Source: CAVQCA01 sp963763115
GTDB taxonomy: Bacteria > Pseudomonadota > Gammaproteobacteria > UBA9214
DNA: 64,000 nucleotides
NCBI GenBank assembly: GCA_963763115.1
Contig: CAVXNM010000031.1
Coordinates: 57,642-121,641 of the forward strand
Reading direction: 5' to 3'
The notes below the pieces were generated by a model. That model had not been told where the DNA came from. It saw nothing but the letters and a program-made list of their open reading frames with translations, and did not search any database. This document shows, piece after piece, positions 46,013 to 54,343 of this stretch (positions are counted from its first letter, which is position 1; every line of letters begins with the position of its first letter). The translations under genes were made by a program, and so were the position numbers.

Positions 46013-46128
46013 AATGTAGTTCGACATCATACCACCGGTGGTGGTGAGAGAATGGCGACACCAGCTTGCTCCGCGACTCCGCAGACCTGGAGCAGTTCGT
46101 GAAGCCGGGGCTGTGGATGTGCGGCGAT

Positions 46129-46773
46129 TCAGTAGAGCTGAAGCAACTGCGGAAGCAGGTCATGGGTGTGCAACAACTGGATGACATGGATCACGGCCAC
46201 CGCGACGAAAGGCACGCTGGAGTCCAGAATCTTGGTGCGGAAAAAGCGGATATTGGTGGTGTATTCCTCCGGCTCGACAAGCAGCCGCCAGTCCGGCAGG
46301 AACGCCGGCGTCCTCTGGCGATAGGCTTCGAAGTCCTCGCCGTGCTCTTTGCGCAGCTTCCGTTCCTCCCGGTGCACCACGAAGGGGTAATAGAAGGCTA
46401 GGCTGGCAAGAATGAGCACGGTTAGGCTGAGCGTCTCTGTCGTCAAGCCTGCACCGACCGCGCCAACGCAGTTGCAGAAGTACATGGGGTTGCGGCATAT
46501 TGAGTAGGGACCGACAGTCAGCAGGGTATGCAGCTTGTAGCCCGCGTGGTAGATTGAGGTCCACAGTCTGGCTGCGGTCGACAACCCGACCAGTAGGATA
46601 CCCAACGGGTACAGGACATCGAATAGAACGCTTTGGGGCCCCCAGCGGCTGGTGGAGATGAGCAGGAAAAGCAGGAAAACGAACGCCGCCGTGTGGGTGG
46701 CCAGTTTCTTGTGGACTAGCTTGCGGCGGCGTTTGCGCGTATCGACAGCACTTCCAAAAACCTTGGTTCCCAT
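46129..46773 (-). CDS. Isoprenylcysteine methyltransferase-like membrane protein
   Basis: A 214-residue membrane protein of the ICMT/PEMT-like family. The characteristic C-terminal part has YKLHTLLTVGPYSICRNPMY (substrate/SAM region, about residues 95-114), then FVVHREERKLRKEHGEDFEAY with the conserved Glu pair. Several hydrophobic helices precede it. Bacterial members are thought to methylate small or lipid substrates; the acceptor is unknown. It precedes the OMF gene on the same strand by about 115 bp, so co-transcription with the pump is possible. Confidence 0.8.
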   Translation of the reverse strand: MGTKVFGSAVDTRKRRRKLVHKKLATHTAAFVFLLFLLISTSRWGPQSVLFDVLYPLGILLVGLSTAARLWTSIYHAGYKLHTLLTVGPYSICRNPMYFCNCVGAVGAGLTTETLSLTVLILASLAFYYPFVVHREERKLRKEHGEDFEAYRQRTPAFLPDWRLLVEPEEYTTNIRFFRTKILDSSVPFVAVAVIHVIQLLHTHDLLPQLLQLY

Positions 46774-46872
46774 ACAACATCTCCTGCGTTATGAACTTAA
46801 CCGGGGTCCTTTCATAATCAAATAAACTCATTGCAAAAGCGCAAGGCTGGTTATTTGTTTGCGTTAAAGAAT

Positions 46873-46904
46873 TTCTCTGCGTTCTCTGCGTCTTTGCGGT
46901 GAAA
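46873..46904. repeat. Dispersed-type short repeat (CTCTGCGT units)
   Basis: TTCTCTGCG occurs twice in tandem and is followed by TCTTTGCGGTGAAA. This string is of a kind I have met in intergenic DNA of many bacteria. Between the ICMT-like gene (46773) and the duplicated segment (47091) I see nothing else in about 317 bp. Confidence 0.4.
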
Positions 46905-47090
46905 ACAGCGTTTATGGATTAACACCCAACCATTACCTGCATACCGTCGCGGTCGGCCATGTTGGGGATCTTGCTCGCAAGCATCACGATGAGTCGCGCA
47001 AATGCGGTTGCGGAACATAAGGACATGACTTGCCGACTAACCGTCGCTTAAGTCAGTCCGGCATCAATGAAGGCAGGTTGTCACGCCGAC

Positions 47091-48009
47091 ACTTCACGGG
47101 TCATCCCTGTCCATTCATTACTCCCGTGAACCGCTGGCCGACCCAGTCACGGAAGCGCAAGCTCATCTGCGCGATGAAGAACAGCGGCGAGAACAGCACC
47201 ACGATCGCCTCAAACGGGCGCATCAATCTGGAGAGAAACCATTCTCGGTGCCGCGAGTGCGTGATGAGGTGCTTGAGCCTGGTGTTCTTCTTGCGGCTGA
47301 CGGTAAAGTTGTCGCTGCGGCTGATGCTCTGGGTGGCGATCATCGGAAACAGCGCGTAGGTCCCCGGAAGCATCGCATAGGCCGAGTCCAGCGCCTTGCC
47401 GATGAGCCGGCGCTTCTCGATGCCGGAAGCGCCCCAGGGATGCTCGTGCAACCAGCGCAGCAGGCGCGGACTGACGATGTAGGCATGCGCGCAGGCCGAA
47501 CTGGTGCGCAGCACGTTGGGCCGCACGAAGTACGCCCACAGCGGCCAGTGACCCAGGAAGAAGATCATCCAGTCCGGCGGCAGCCCTTTGATGGCGCGCC
47601 CGATGGCACGCACCGATCGCGGGCTCAGGCGGCGCACGAACTGTACGTCATCCTCGAAGATCAGCGTGGTCTCGCACCCCCTCTCCCTGGCGTGTTCGGC
47701 CACCGCACGGTGCGATTCCCAGCTGCCGATATAACCACGTCCCGGATAGCGCAGCGGGCGATAGAACAGCAGCTGCCGGCACAGCCCCGTCTTGTGAAAC
47801 TGGGCAGCGACTGTGAGCGCCCGGTCTTCCCGGCTCTTCAGAGAGATGCAGTAGACACCGTCGAGAAACGACCAGTCCAGCGCCTCCGCGGCGCCGATGG
47901 AGCCGTTACAGTACGGGCAGGACGGATCGGGCGGACAGGGCTGGAATACCGGCACCTCGGTAACCGCCGCCACCGGTTCCGGTTCCACGTGTGCTTGCTG
48001 GCTGTTCAT
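47091..48009. repeat. Duplicated segment, copy A (919 bp)
   Basis: This segment repeats at 50020-50938 at an offset of 2929 bp. The encoded proteins are identical residue for residue and the antisense readings also agree, so nucleotide identity is at or very near 100 percent. It holds the whole glycosyltransferase gene. Flanks differ on the left; on the right the sequences diverge a few bases after the start codon. Confidence 0.92.
47101..48009 (-). CDS. Family-25-like glycosyltransferase, copy A
   Basis: A 302-residue protein from the ATG at 48009 (MNSQQAHVEPEP). It contains a Cys-rich N-terminal stretch (CPPDPSCPYC) and a GT25-type core: WSFLDGVYCISLKSREDRAL (about residues 45-64), then LIFEDDVQFV with the EDD triad, and SSACAHAYIVSPRLLRWLHEHPW. 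Family 25 enzymes add sugars to lipooligosaccharide or similar surface glycans. The last ~35 residues are hydrophobic (FEAIVVLFSPLFFI), perhaps a membrane anchor. The gene is present again, identical, at 50030-50938. Longer readings upstream of the ATG are not shared by the two copies, which supports this start. Confidence 0.8.
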   Translation of the reverse strand: MNSQQAHVEPEPVAAVTEVPVFQPCPPDPSCPYCNGSIGAAEALDWSFLDGVYCISLKSREDRALTVAAQFHKTGLCRQLLFYRPLRYPGRGYIGSWESHRAVAEHARERGCETTLIFEDDVQFVRRLSPRSVRAIGRAIKGLPPDWMIFFLGHWPLWAYFVRPNVLRTSSACAHAYIVSPRLLRWLHEHPWGASGIEKRRLIGKALDSAYAMLPGTYALFPMIATQSISRSDNFTVSRKKNTRLKHLITHSRHREWFLSRLMRPFEAIVVLFSPLFFIAQMSLRFRDWVGQRFTGVMNGQG

Positions 48010-48102
48010 CATCATCCAGGGGGAAAAATGCACTCTGTGCCAGAGGCATGTGAGATATCGCGGATATACTAACGAACCGGCTGCACGCCGACCTGTCCGA
48101 AT

Positions 48103-48120
48103 CATTACCAAATGGTAATG
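48103..48120. promoter_or_regulatory. 18-bp palindrome, copy beside the regulator relic
   Basis: CATTACC, AAAT, GGTAATG forms a perfect inverted repeat and is identical to the site at 52230-52247 upstream of the intact response-regulator gene. It precedes a relic of that gene. Preservation while the neighbouring bases have diverged suggests a binding site. Confidence 0.65.
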
Positions 48121-48157
48121 CCCCCCCAGTGTCATGCGGTTATGCTTGTCCGGCATT

Positions 48158-48265
48158 CATATCCTGCTGATTGAAGATGATGTTCTGGCCGCTGAATACC
48201 TCGTAAAAGGTCTCGGTGTGTGCGGCCATGCCGTTGATCATGCCATGTCTGACGCGGAGGTATGA
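48158..48265 (+). pseudogene. 5' relic of an OmpR-type response-regulator gene
   Basis: The stretch from 48158 translates as IHILLIEDDVLAAEYLVKGLG followed by VCGHAVDHAM, matching residues 1-31 of the regulator at 52282 (MHILLIEDDVLAAEYLAKGL). The start codon has changed from ATG to ATT and a stop follows in about 35 codons. Similarity to the intact gene fades after about 48250. With the palindrome at 48103 it is the diverged copy of the regulator's 5' region. Confidence 0.75.
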
Positions 48266-48404
48266 CGGATGGCGACCATGACTGCATCCTTGCGAGGCAC
48301 CGGCTGATCACAGGATTCCTGCACGTGCGGTGCACTGCGTGTCACCAGAAATGGTTGGTGGCGTTAAGCTGTACACGCACTGACTTCAGCCCGAGCTATG
48401 AGGT

Positions 48405-48590
48405 ACTGCACATGACCGAAAGCGTCGACCAATTGGGTGACGAATATCTGGTGTTAGTCGATGGTTATCGTTATGAAGGCAGACTGGGCGATATCGACTA
48501 CCGGATAATGAAGTTCGACCGGCAGGACGTGCGCGTCGAATCCCCCCTGTCATCGGTATCTGCTGGGTGCATTGTTTACCTGTGTTAGTG
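48405..48590 (+). pseudogene. Remnant of lptF
   Basis: Residues in the frame 48262-48588 beginning LHMTESVDQLGDEYLVLVDG, then YRYEGRLGDIDYRIMKFDRQDV, resemble the periplasmic domain of E. coli LptF (DGSQVVTLNKGTRFEGTALLRDFRITDF). Neither the membrane helices nor the N terminus of LptF is present; the part before 48405 is unrelated and the end runs out of homology. An intact lptG follows at 48644, the normal neighbour of lptF. It is a truncated relic. Confidence 0.65.
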
Positions 48591-48643
48591 GCATTGTTCT
48601 TGTTGAATGACAGTCGTCTGGTCTGCCGTACGAAACGCCGGTC

Positions 48644-49705
48644 ATGAAGCTGCTCGACCGGTACATCGCGCTCGCCATGGCCAAGGGGACCGGCATCGCC
48701 CTGCTGGTGATCATGGGACTCAATGTGTTTTTCTCCATCATCGAGGAAATCGATGAACTCGGCGAGGGCAGTTACAGTATCTCCAAGATGCTGCAATATG
48801 TGGCCCTCACCCTGCCGAGGGGCATCTACGAGCTGTTCCCCACGGCCGCGCTGATCGGTGGGCTGACGGGTATGGGCGCGCTGGCTGTGAATGGGGAACT
48901 GGTGGCCATGCGCGCCAGTGGATTGTCGGTCTGGCGCATCGTCCGGTCCGTGCTGCAGGCCGGTCTGGTGCTGCTGGTGGTCGTCGTTGCCCTGGGTGAG
49001 GGTCTGGCCCCTGTCGCCGAACAATACGCACAGCGCCTGCGCGCCGGCGCGCTGGAAAAACGCGTCAGCTTCATGGGTCTGAAAGGCGTGTGGGTGCGCG
49101 ATGAATCCCGCTACATCTACATCAACAAGATATTCGATAACGATACCCTGGCCGATGTCAGCGTCTTCGAATTCGACCCGAATCGTCAGCTGATATCGTC
49201 ACTGCATGCCGATACGGCGGCCTACAGGGGGGGGCAGTGGGTATTGCATAACATGCGGGAGACTCTGTTCGCGGGCGACAGCGCCAGTACGCGTGTGGAG
49301 GAAACCGTCACGGTGCCGGCCCTGTTGACCCCCGAGTTGATCAACGTGGTCTTGCTCAAGCCGGAAAACATGTCGGTGCAGAACATCAGGCAGTTTCTGG
49401 ACTACCTGGAAACGAACGGCCTGGAGACGCAGGAGTACCGTTATGCCCTGTACGGCCGTTTCGTAACGCCGGTTTCCGTGTTGCTGATGCTGTTCATTTC
49501 CGTGCCGTTTGTATTCGGATCACTGCGCTCGACGGGAACGGGACAGCGTTTCCTTCTCGGCATTATGGCAGGTCTCGGGTTCTACCTGGTCAACCAGCTG
49601 GCCAGCGAGACGGGGCAAGTCTATGGTTGGAATCCACTGCTGGTAAGCACCGTCCCCGGGCTGGTCGTAATGCTGGCGGGTATTTACGCGCTACGTCGTG
49701 TATAG
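48644..49705 (+). CDS. lptG: LPS export ABC permease LptG
   Basis: A 353-residue LptG-type permease. It starts MKLLDRYIALAMAKGTGIAL and carries the family segments RGIYELFPTAALIGGLTGMGALAVNGELVAMRASG (family-defining), then a periplasmic beta-jellyroll part, then RFVTPVSVLLMLFISVPFVFGSLRSTGTGQR and GLGFYLVNQLA. LptG with LptF and LptB extracts LPS from the inner membrane. The partner lptF is only a relic here, so either a functional lptF lies elsewhere or this copy is spare. It stands alone between the two glycosyltransferase copies. Downstream, 49706-50019 (314 bp) shows nothing. Confidence 0.92.
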   Translation: MKLLDRYIALAMAKGTGIALLVIMGLNVFFSIIEEIDELGEGSYSISKMLQYVALTLPRGIYELFPTAALIGGLTGMGALAVNGELVAMRASGLSVWRIVRSVLQAGLVLLVVVVALGEGLAPVAEQYAQRLRAGALEKRVSFMGLKGVWVRDESRYIYINKIFDNDTLADVSVFEFDPNRQLISSLHADTAAYRGGQWVLHNMRETLFAGDSASTRVEETVTVPALLTPELINVVLLKPENMSVQNIRQFLDYLETNGLETQEYRYALYGRFVTPVSVLLMLFISVPFVFGSLRSTGTGQRFLLGIMAGLGFYLVNQLASETGQVYGWNPLLVSTVPGLVVMLAGIYALRRV

Positions 49706-50019
49706 CACGCATATCGGCAAGAGTCTCCATATAACGCCTGACCGGCACAGGATGAAGCAAGAACTATTTTGGCAACAGCACGATCAACGATTCCCAGATC
49801 CGGCGCACCTGAGAGACAAAAACAAACTCCAGTGGGGCGCCGCGCCTCGGTGACCTGAGCACAGCGACTGAAGCGGGTGTTCAAGATCGACATCGGGACA
49901 TGCAACACATGGGTCGGGCAAGTCAAGGGATCGACTGTATTGTAGACCCGGGGGGTATCGAGAAGATACCTGTGAGCGCTATGCGATCTTACCCCTATAG
50001 GTGCGGCTGATTAACCGTT

Positions 50020-50938
50020 ACTTCACGGGTCATCCCTGTCCATTCATTACTCCCGTGAACCGCTGGCCGACCCAGTCACGGAAGCGCAAGCTCATCTGCG
50101 CGATGAAGAACAGCGGCGAGAACAGCACCACGATCGCCTCAAACGGGCGCATCAATCTGGAGAGAAACCATTCTCGGTGCCGCGAGTGCGTGATGAGGTG
50201 CTTGAGCCTGGTGTTCTTCTTGCGGCTGACGGTAAAGTTGTCGCTGCGGCTGATGCTCTGGGTGGCGATCATCGGAAACAGCGCGTAGGTCCCCGGAAGC
50301 ATCGCATAGGCCGAGTCCAGCGCCTTGCCGATGAGCCGGCGCTTCTCGATGCCGGAAGCGCCCCAGGGATGCTCGTGCAACCAGCGCAGCAGGCGCGGAC
50401 TGACGATGTAGGCATGCGCGCAGGCCGAACTGGTGCGCAGCACGTTGGGCCGCACGAAGTACGCCCACAGCGGCCAGTGACCCAGGAAGAAGATCATCCA
50501 GTCCGGCGGCAGCCCTTTGATGGCGCGCCCGATGGCACGCACCGATCGCGGGCTCAGGCGGCGCACGAACTGTACGTCATCCTCGAAGATCAGCGTGGTC
50601 TCGCACCCCCTCTCCCTGGCGTGTTCGGCCACCGCACGGTGCGATTCCCAGCTGCCGATATAACCACGTCCCGGATAGCGCAGCGGGCGATAGAACAGCA
50701 GCTGCCGGCACAGCCCCGTCTTGTGAAACTGGGCAGCGACTGTGAGCGCCCGGTCTTCCCGGCTCTTCAGAGAGATGCAGTAGACACCGTCGAGAAACGA
50801 CCAGTCCAGCGCCTCCGCGGCGCCGATGGAGCCGTTACAGTACGGGCAGGACGGATCGGGCGGACAGGGCTGGAATACCGGCACCTCGGTAACCGCCGCC
50901 ACCGGTTCCGGTTCCACGTGTGCTTGCTGGCTGTTCAT
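50020..50938. repeat. Duplicated segment, copy B (919 bp)
   Basis: The second copy of the segment at 47091-48009, in the same orientation at an offset of 2929 bp. It encodes the identical glycosyltransferase. Left flank differs from copy A; right of the start codon the two diverge quickly, though short shared words persist. Confidence 0.92.
50030..50938 (-). CDS. Family-25-like glycosyltransferase, copy B
   Basis: A protein identical over 302 residues to the product of 47101-48009, with the EDD-containing core LIFEDDVQFV and the hydrophobic C terminus. A longer reading extends upstream to 51025 but has no counterpart in copy A. Identical sequence after duplication implies either a recent event or gene conversion. 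It lies 165 bp from the secreted-protein gene on the same strand, so it may form a unit with it. A long opposite-strand frame (50177-52090) is an antisense shadow. Confidence 0.8.
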   Translation of the reverse strand: MNSQQAHVEPEPVAAVTEVPVFQPCPPDPSCPYCNGSIGAAEALDWSFLDGVYCISLKSREDRALTVAAQFHKTGLCRQLLFYRPLRYPGRGYIGSWESHRAVAEHARERGCETTLIFEDDVQFVRRLSPRSVRAIGRAIKGLPPDWMIFFLGHWPLWAYFVRPNVLRTSSACAHAYIVSPRLLRWLHEHPWGASGIEKRRLIGKALDSAYAMLPGTYALFPMIATQSISRSDNFTVSRKKNTRLKHLITHSRHREWFLSRLMRPFEAIVVLFSPLFFIAQMSLRFRDWVGQRFTGVMNGQG

Positions 50939-51103
50939 ATCATCGAGGGTAAAGGGGACATGCTGCATTTTCAGGTAACGGCCTGCTTCATTACCGGCAT
51001 CGTGAATTCCACGATGCCTGTCCACCAGGCAGAATTAAGGTCGTCCCGACACACATCCCCCTCCGCCGCCGGTTGGCGATGGAGGGGGGGACGGGGCGGC
51101 TCC

Positions 51104-52126
51104 TCAGGAACCGGGAGTAAACGTGACAAGCCACTCCTGGAAGGTGGAATCGTTATCATCCAGTGTTGTGACCACCCCGACATCGGGCGCATAAAATTTG
51201 CTCTCGCTGGCATCGGGTTCGATGGGGCTGTAGTCGTGGGTCTTGACGCAGATACTTTTACAGGACTCCACAGGTGCGGTTATAGTAGTATCTTCATCCG
51301 TCGCGTTCGTGCTCAGAATTTCAGCGGCGTCCTCTGCATCGCCCAGCAACCACTCCTGGCGATACACATAACCGACCGCGGGAATAGCCGGCATGACAAT
51401 ACCGGGCTTAGCGCCATCGACACCGGCTTGCCAGGCACCATCGACGCTGATCAGCATGTTGTCCGGATTGGTCGCCATGGTACTCTCGCCGAAGTACCAG
51501 ACATTACCATCCGTGTCTTGCGCAAACCAGTCGATGGTGTTCTCGGTGACCTTGCCATCGGCCTCAACCACATCGGTCACGGAGACAACGGGGATGCCGT
51601 CGATTTCCGTCGTTTGATCGGTGACCGTGACGGTAATGGTCTCGGGCGGCACCGCGTTGTTCGTATAGACCCACTGCGTGCCTTTTTTCAGCGGGAAATA
51701 GCGATTCATATTGAAGCCGAGGAGAATTTGATCGGCGGAGACGAAGTTATTGGGATCGATCATCGGGTCGTAGGGATCGCCGCCGATGGTCAACGCATCG
51801 CAGAGATCATTACGCGCATCACGGACATCGCGACACTCCGATTTCTCGTCCCCGCGCACCGATCTGGCATCGGCCATGCAGGTGTCCTGTTCGTCAGCAT
51901 TCGTCAGATTCAGGCACTTGGACTGCGCGATCAGATAGTTATCCTGCACGTCCTTGCCGCAGGCCTTGAAGGCGACTTTGCTTGTCTTCGCGCACACCTT
52001 GTCCGTCTTGCCCTGGCCACCCGCCGCGGCGTCCGTTACGCCAAAGGCCGCACCACCGGCAAGAAGAACCACGATCGCCAGATTCAATGAGGTCCGGAAC
52101 GGATCCGCCGTTGCAAAAGTTTTCAT
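51104..52126 (-). CDS. Secreted Cys-containing protein of unknown function
   Basis: A 340-residue exported protein. The leader (residues 1-32) has LNLAIVVLLAGGAAFGVTDA. The first 110 residues of the mature part are rich in Cys (KVCAKTSKVAFKACGKD, SKCLNL, DTCMAD, SECRD, DLCDAL), suggesting disulphides. From about 120 the protein turns acidic and beta-rich, with LKKGTQWVYTNN, YFGESTMATNPDNM and YRQEWLLGDAE. I do not recognise the family. It starts 155 bp from, and opposite to, the two-component pair, with the palindrome between; regulation by that pair is likely. A GGAG precedes the ATG at 52126; a reading from 52183 is less likely. Confidence 0.75.
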   Translation of the reverse strand: MKTFATADPFRTSLNLAIVVLLAGGAAFGVTDAAAGGQGKTDKVCAKTSKVAFKACGKDVQDNYLIAQSKCLNLTNADEQDTCMADARSVRGDEKSECRDVRDARNDLCDALTIGGDPYDPMIDPNNFVSADQILLGFNMNRYFPLKKGTQWVYTNNAVPPETITVTVTDQTTEIDGIPVVSVTDVVEADGKVTENTIDWFAQDTDGNVWYFGESTMATNPDNMLISVDGAWQAGVDGAKPGIVMPAIPAVGYVYRQEWLLGDAEDAAEILSTNATDEDTTITAPVESCKSICVKTHDYSPIEPDASESKFYAPDVGVVTTLDDNDSTFQEWLVTFTPGS

Positions 52127-52229
52127 TGATTTAATCTCCAGAATGATTGGTAAGGGGAATTTGTGCTGGTAACCCATGTGCAATGCGTCGATAGCTTAAT
52201 TGGTCACCCGAACTCCGGCATTTCCAAAT

Positions 52230-52247
52230 CATTACCAAATGGTAATG
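52230..52247. promoter_or_regulatory. 18-bp palindrome between the secreted-protein gene and the regulator gene
   Basis: CATTACC, AAAT, GGTAATG is a perfect inverted repeat, 35 bp before the regulator start at 52282 and about 104 bp upstream of the secreted-protein start. The identical site occurs at 48103-48120. It probably binds the regulator or another factor and could control both directions. The site is symmetrical, unlike the direct repeats usual for OmpR-type proteins. Confidence 0.65.
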
Positions 52248-52281
52248 TCGCCACGGCGCCATGCGGTTATGCTTGTCCAGC

Positions 52282-52959
52282 ATGCATATCCTGCTGATTG
52301 AAGATGATGTTCTGGCCGCTGAATACCTGGCAAAAGGACTCGGCGAGTGCGGTCACGTCGTCGACCATGCGGCCGACGGCAATGTCGGCCTGAATCTTGC
52401 CTTGAACGGTCACTATGACGTCATCGTCGTTGACCGCATGCTGCCCGGACGCGATGGTCTGTCGATTATTCGCATGTTGCGGGCTGACCGGAACCCGACA
52501 CCGGCGCTGGTGCTGTCTGCACTCGGCGAGGTGGATAACCGTGTCGAGGGTTTGCGGGCGGGGGGCGACGATTACCTGGTCAAGCCCTACGCCTTCAGCG
52601 AACTGCTGGCGCGGCTGGAGGCGCTGGCACGGCGCAACCAGCCGGCGGCACAGCAACAGTACCTGCAGATAGCCGACCTGGTCGTCGACAGGCAGAACCA
52701 GACGGTCAAACGCGCCGGCAGACTCATCCGTCTGCAGCCGCGCGAGTTTCGGCTGCTGGAATACCTGATGCGCAATGCGGGCCGGCTGGTGACACGCACC
52801 ATGCTGCTCGAGCATGTATGGGATTTCAATTTCGATCCGCAGACCAATGTGATCGATGTGCAGATCAGCCGCCTGCGCGGCAAGATAGACAGTGGTTTCA
52901 GTGTGCCGTTGTTGCACACGGTGCGTGGCGCCGGGTACCTGCTGAGTGAATCTCCCTAG
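52282..52959 (+). CDS. OmpR-family response regulator
   Basis: A 225-residue regulator with a receiver (MHILLIEDDVLAAEYLAKGL, phospho-Asp in VIVVDRMLPGRDGL, Lys in DDYLVKPYAFSEL) and a C-terminal winged helix (LQPREFRLLEYLMRNAGRLV and TNVIDVQISRLRGKI and HTVRGAGYLL). It resembles the QseB/PhoP/CzcR type. The ATG at 52282 is the homologous start; a longer reading begins at 52261. The sensor gene begins at 52946 and overlaps the end. A diverged relic of its 5' region is at 48158. Confidence 0.93.
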   Translation: MHILLIEDDVLAAEYLAKGLGECGHVVDHAADGNVGLNLALNGHYDVIVVDRMLPGRDGLSIIRMLRADRNPTPALVLSALGEVDNRVEGLRAGGDDYLVKPYAFSELLARLEALARRNQPAAQQQYLQIADLVVDRQNQTVKRAGRLIRLQPREFRLLEYLMRNAGRLVTRTMLLEHVWDFNFDPQTNVIDVQISRLRGKIDSGFSVPLLHTVRGAGYLLSESP

Positions 52960-54343
52960 GCTGTTCCGAACCACAGCGGTCAGGCTGACGCTGCGCTACG
53001 CGATCGCCTATGCCGTTGTGATGGGCCTGTTGCTGGCGGCGCTGTACTGGACCAGCAGCCGCTACGTCGATTCACAACTGGAGACCGGCCTCGAACAGGA
53101 GCTGTATTCGCTCAACGGAAAGTTCGAAAGCGGTGGCCTGCAGAAACTGGCGCAGGCGGTCTCGCAGCGTGAAGAACACGGCCTGGAGGAGGGTCGGTAT
53201 TACCTGCTGGTCGGACGCGACGGCGCCAGGATCGCGGGCAACCTGCTCGCCTGGCCGCCCGACAGCAATATTCCCTATGACGGCAAGGTACACAGCGTCT
53301 GGGTGGAGGATGACATCATCCCGGGCTCGCGTTACGACGATGACGCCTACTGGCCCGTGATTGTCCGGGAGCTACCGGACGGCAGCCGCCTGTTGCTCTC
53401 CCGCAGTGTTCGACAGGCGGAGGATCTGCAGGAGTCTATGCTGTATCTGATGGCGTTCATCCTGACCATGGCCGTGCTGCTGGCATTGGCCATGGGCGTG
53501 ACGCTGGGACGCACGATACTCGGGCGCATGGACACCATCAGTCGCGCCGCGGGTGAAATCATGGCCGGCGATCTCTCGCGGCGGGTGCCGGCAAGTGGCA
53601 GCAATGATGAGTTCGACGCCCTGGCGGACCGCCTGAATTCAATGCTGGATCGCATCCAGCGACTCATCACTGGAATTCGCGAAGTAACCGACAACGTGGC
53701 CCATGATCTGCGCAGTCCCCTGAGCCGCTTGCGCAACCGTCTGGAGATCACGCTACTGGAGGGTCGCAGCGAAGATGAATATCGCCATGCTATCGGTAAA
53801 ACAATCGAGGATGCCGAATCCCTGATCAAAACCTTCAATACCATGCTCGGCATCGCGCAGCTGAATTCTGGTAATAACCGTACCCAATGGGGTCATGTCG
53901 ACCTGAACACGCTCGCTTCCGATCTCGAGGAACTCTACAAACCGGTTGCCGGATTGAAGGGACAGGAATTCAGACTGGTGACCGGCGAACCCGCGGAAAT
54001 CACCGGCAGTCGTGACCTGCTCGCGCAGGCCATCGGCAACCTGCTGGATAACTCGATCAAGTACACGCCGGAAGGCGGAACGATACTGCTGCAGGTCAGC
54101 CGGCTGGAAGACGCTACCGAGGTGATGGTGCGTGATTCCGGCCCGGGCATACCCGCGGCGGAAAAAGAACATGTCCTGGAACGTTTCGTCCGCCTCGAGA
54201 ATTCTCGCCATACACCTGGCAATGGCCTCGGACTGAGCCTCGTAAAGGGCGTAGCCCGCTTGCACGACGCCGAGTTGCATCTGGATGACGCTGGACCCGG
54301 ACTCATCGTCACCCTGCGGTTCCCGCACAGCCCGGCAGACTGA
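52946..54343 (+). CDS. EnvZ-type sensor histidine kinase
   Basis: A 465-residue sensor. One helix near residues 10-32 (YAIAYAVVMGLLLAALYW), a periplasmic domain to about 165, a second helix (YLMAFILTMAVLLALAMGV), then HAMP (GRMDTISRAAGEIMAGDL), the H box VAHDLRSPLSRLRNRLE, and an ATPase with NLLDNSIKYTPEG, DSGPGIP and GNGLGLSLV. It starts at a GTG at 52946, overlapping the regulator by 14 bp. The periplasmic domain is of unknown ligand. With the regulator it forms a pair divergent from a secreted-protein gene. Confidence 0.93.
   Translation: MNLPRLFRTTAVRLTLRYAIAYAVVMGLLLAALYWTSSRYVDSQLETGLEQELYSLNGKFESGGLQKLAQAVSQREEHGLEEGRYYLLVGRDGARIAGNLLAWPPDSNIPYDGKVHSVWVEDDIIPGSRYDDDAYWPVIVRELPDGSRLLLSRSVRQAEDLQESMLYLMAFILTMAVLLALAMGVTLGRTILGRMDTISRAAGEIMAGDLSRRVPASGSNDEFDALADRLNSMLDRIQRLITGIREVTDNVAHDLRSPLSRLRNRLEITLLEGRSEDEYRHAIGKTIEDAESLIKTFNTMLGIAQLNSGNNRTQWGHVDLNTLASDLEELYKPVAGLKGQEFRLVTGEPAEITGSRDLLAQAIGNLLDNSIKYTPEGGTILLQVSRLEDATEVMVRDSGPGIPAAEKEHVLERFVRLENSRHTPGNGLGLSLVKGVARLHDAELHLDDAGPGLIVTLRFPHSPAD

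Noticed and set aside
50177..52090. Very long forward open frame (637 codons)
   Set aside because: It is antisense to the glycosyltransferase copy B and the secreted-protein gene, and its composition (Arg/Gln/His-rich) is that of a shadow of GC-rich genes.
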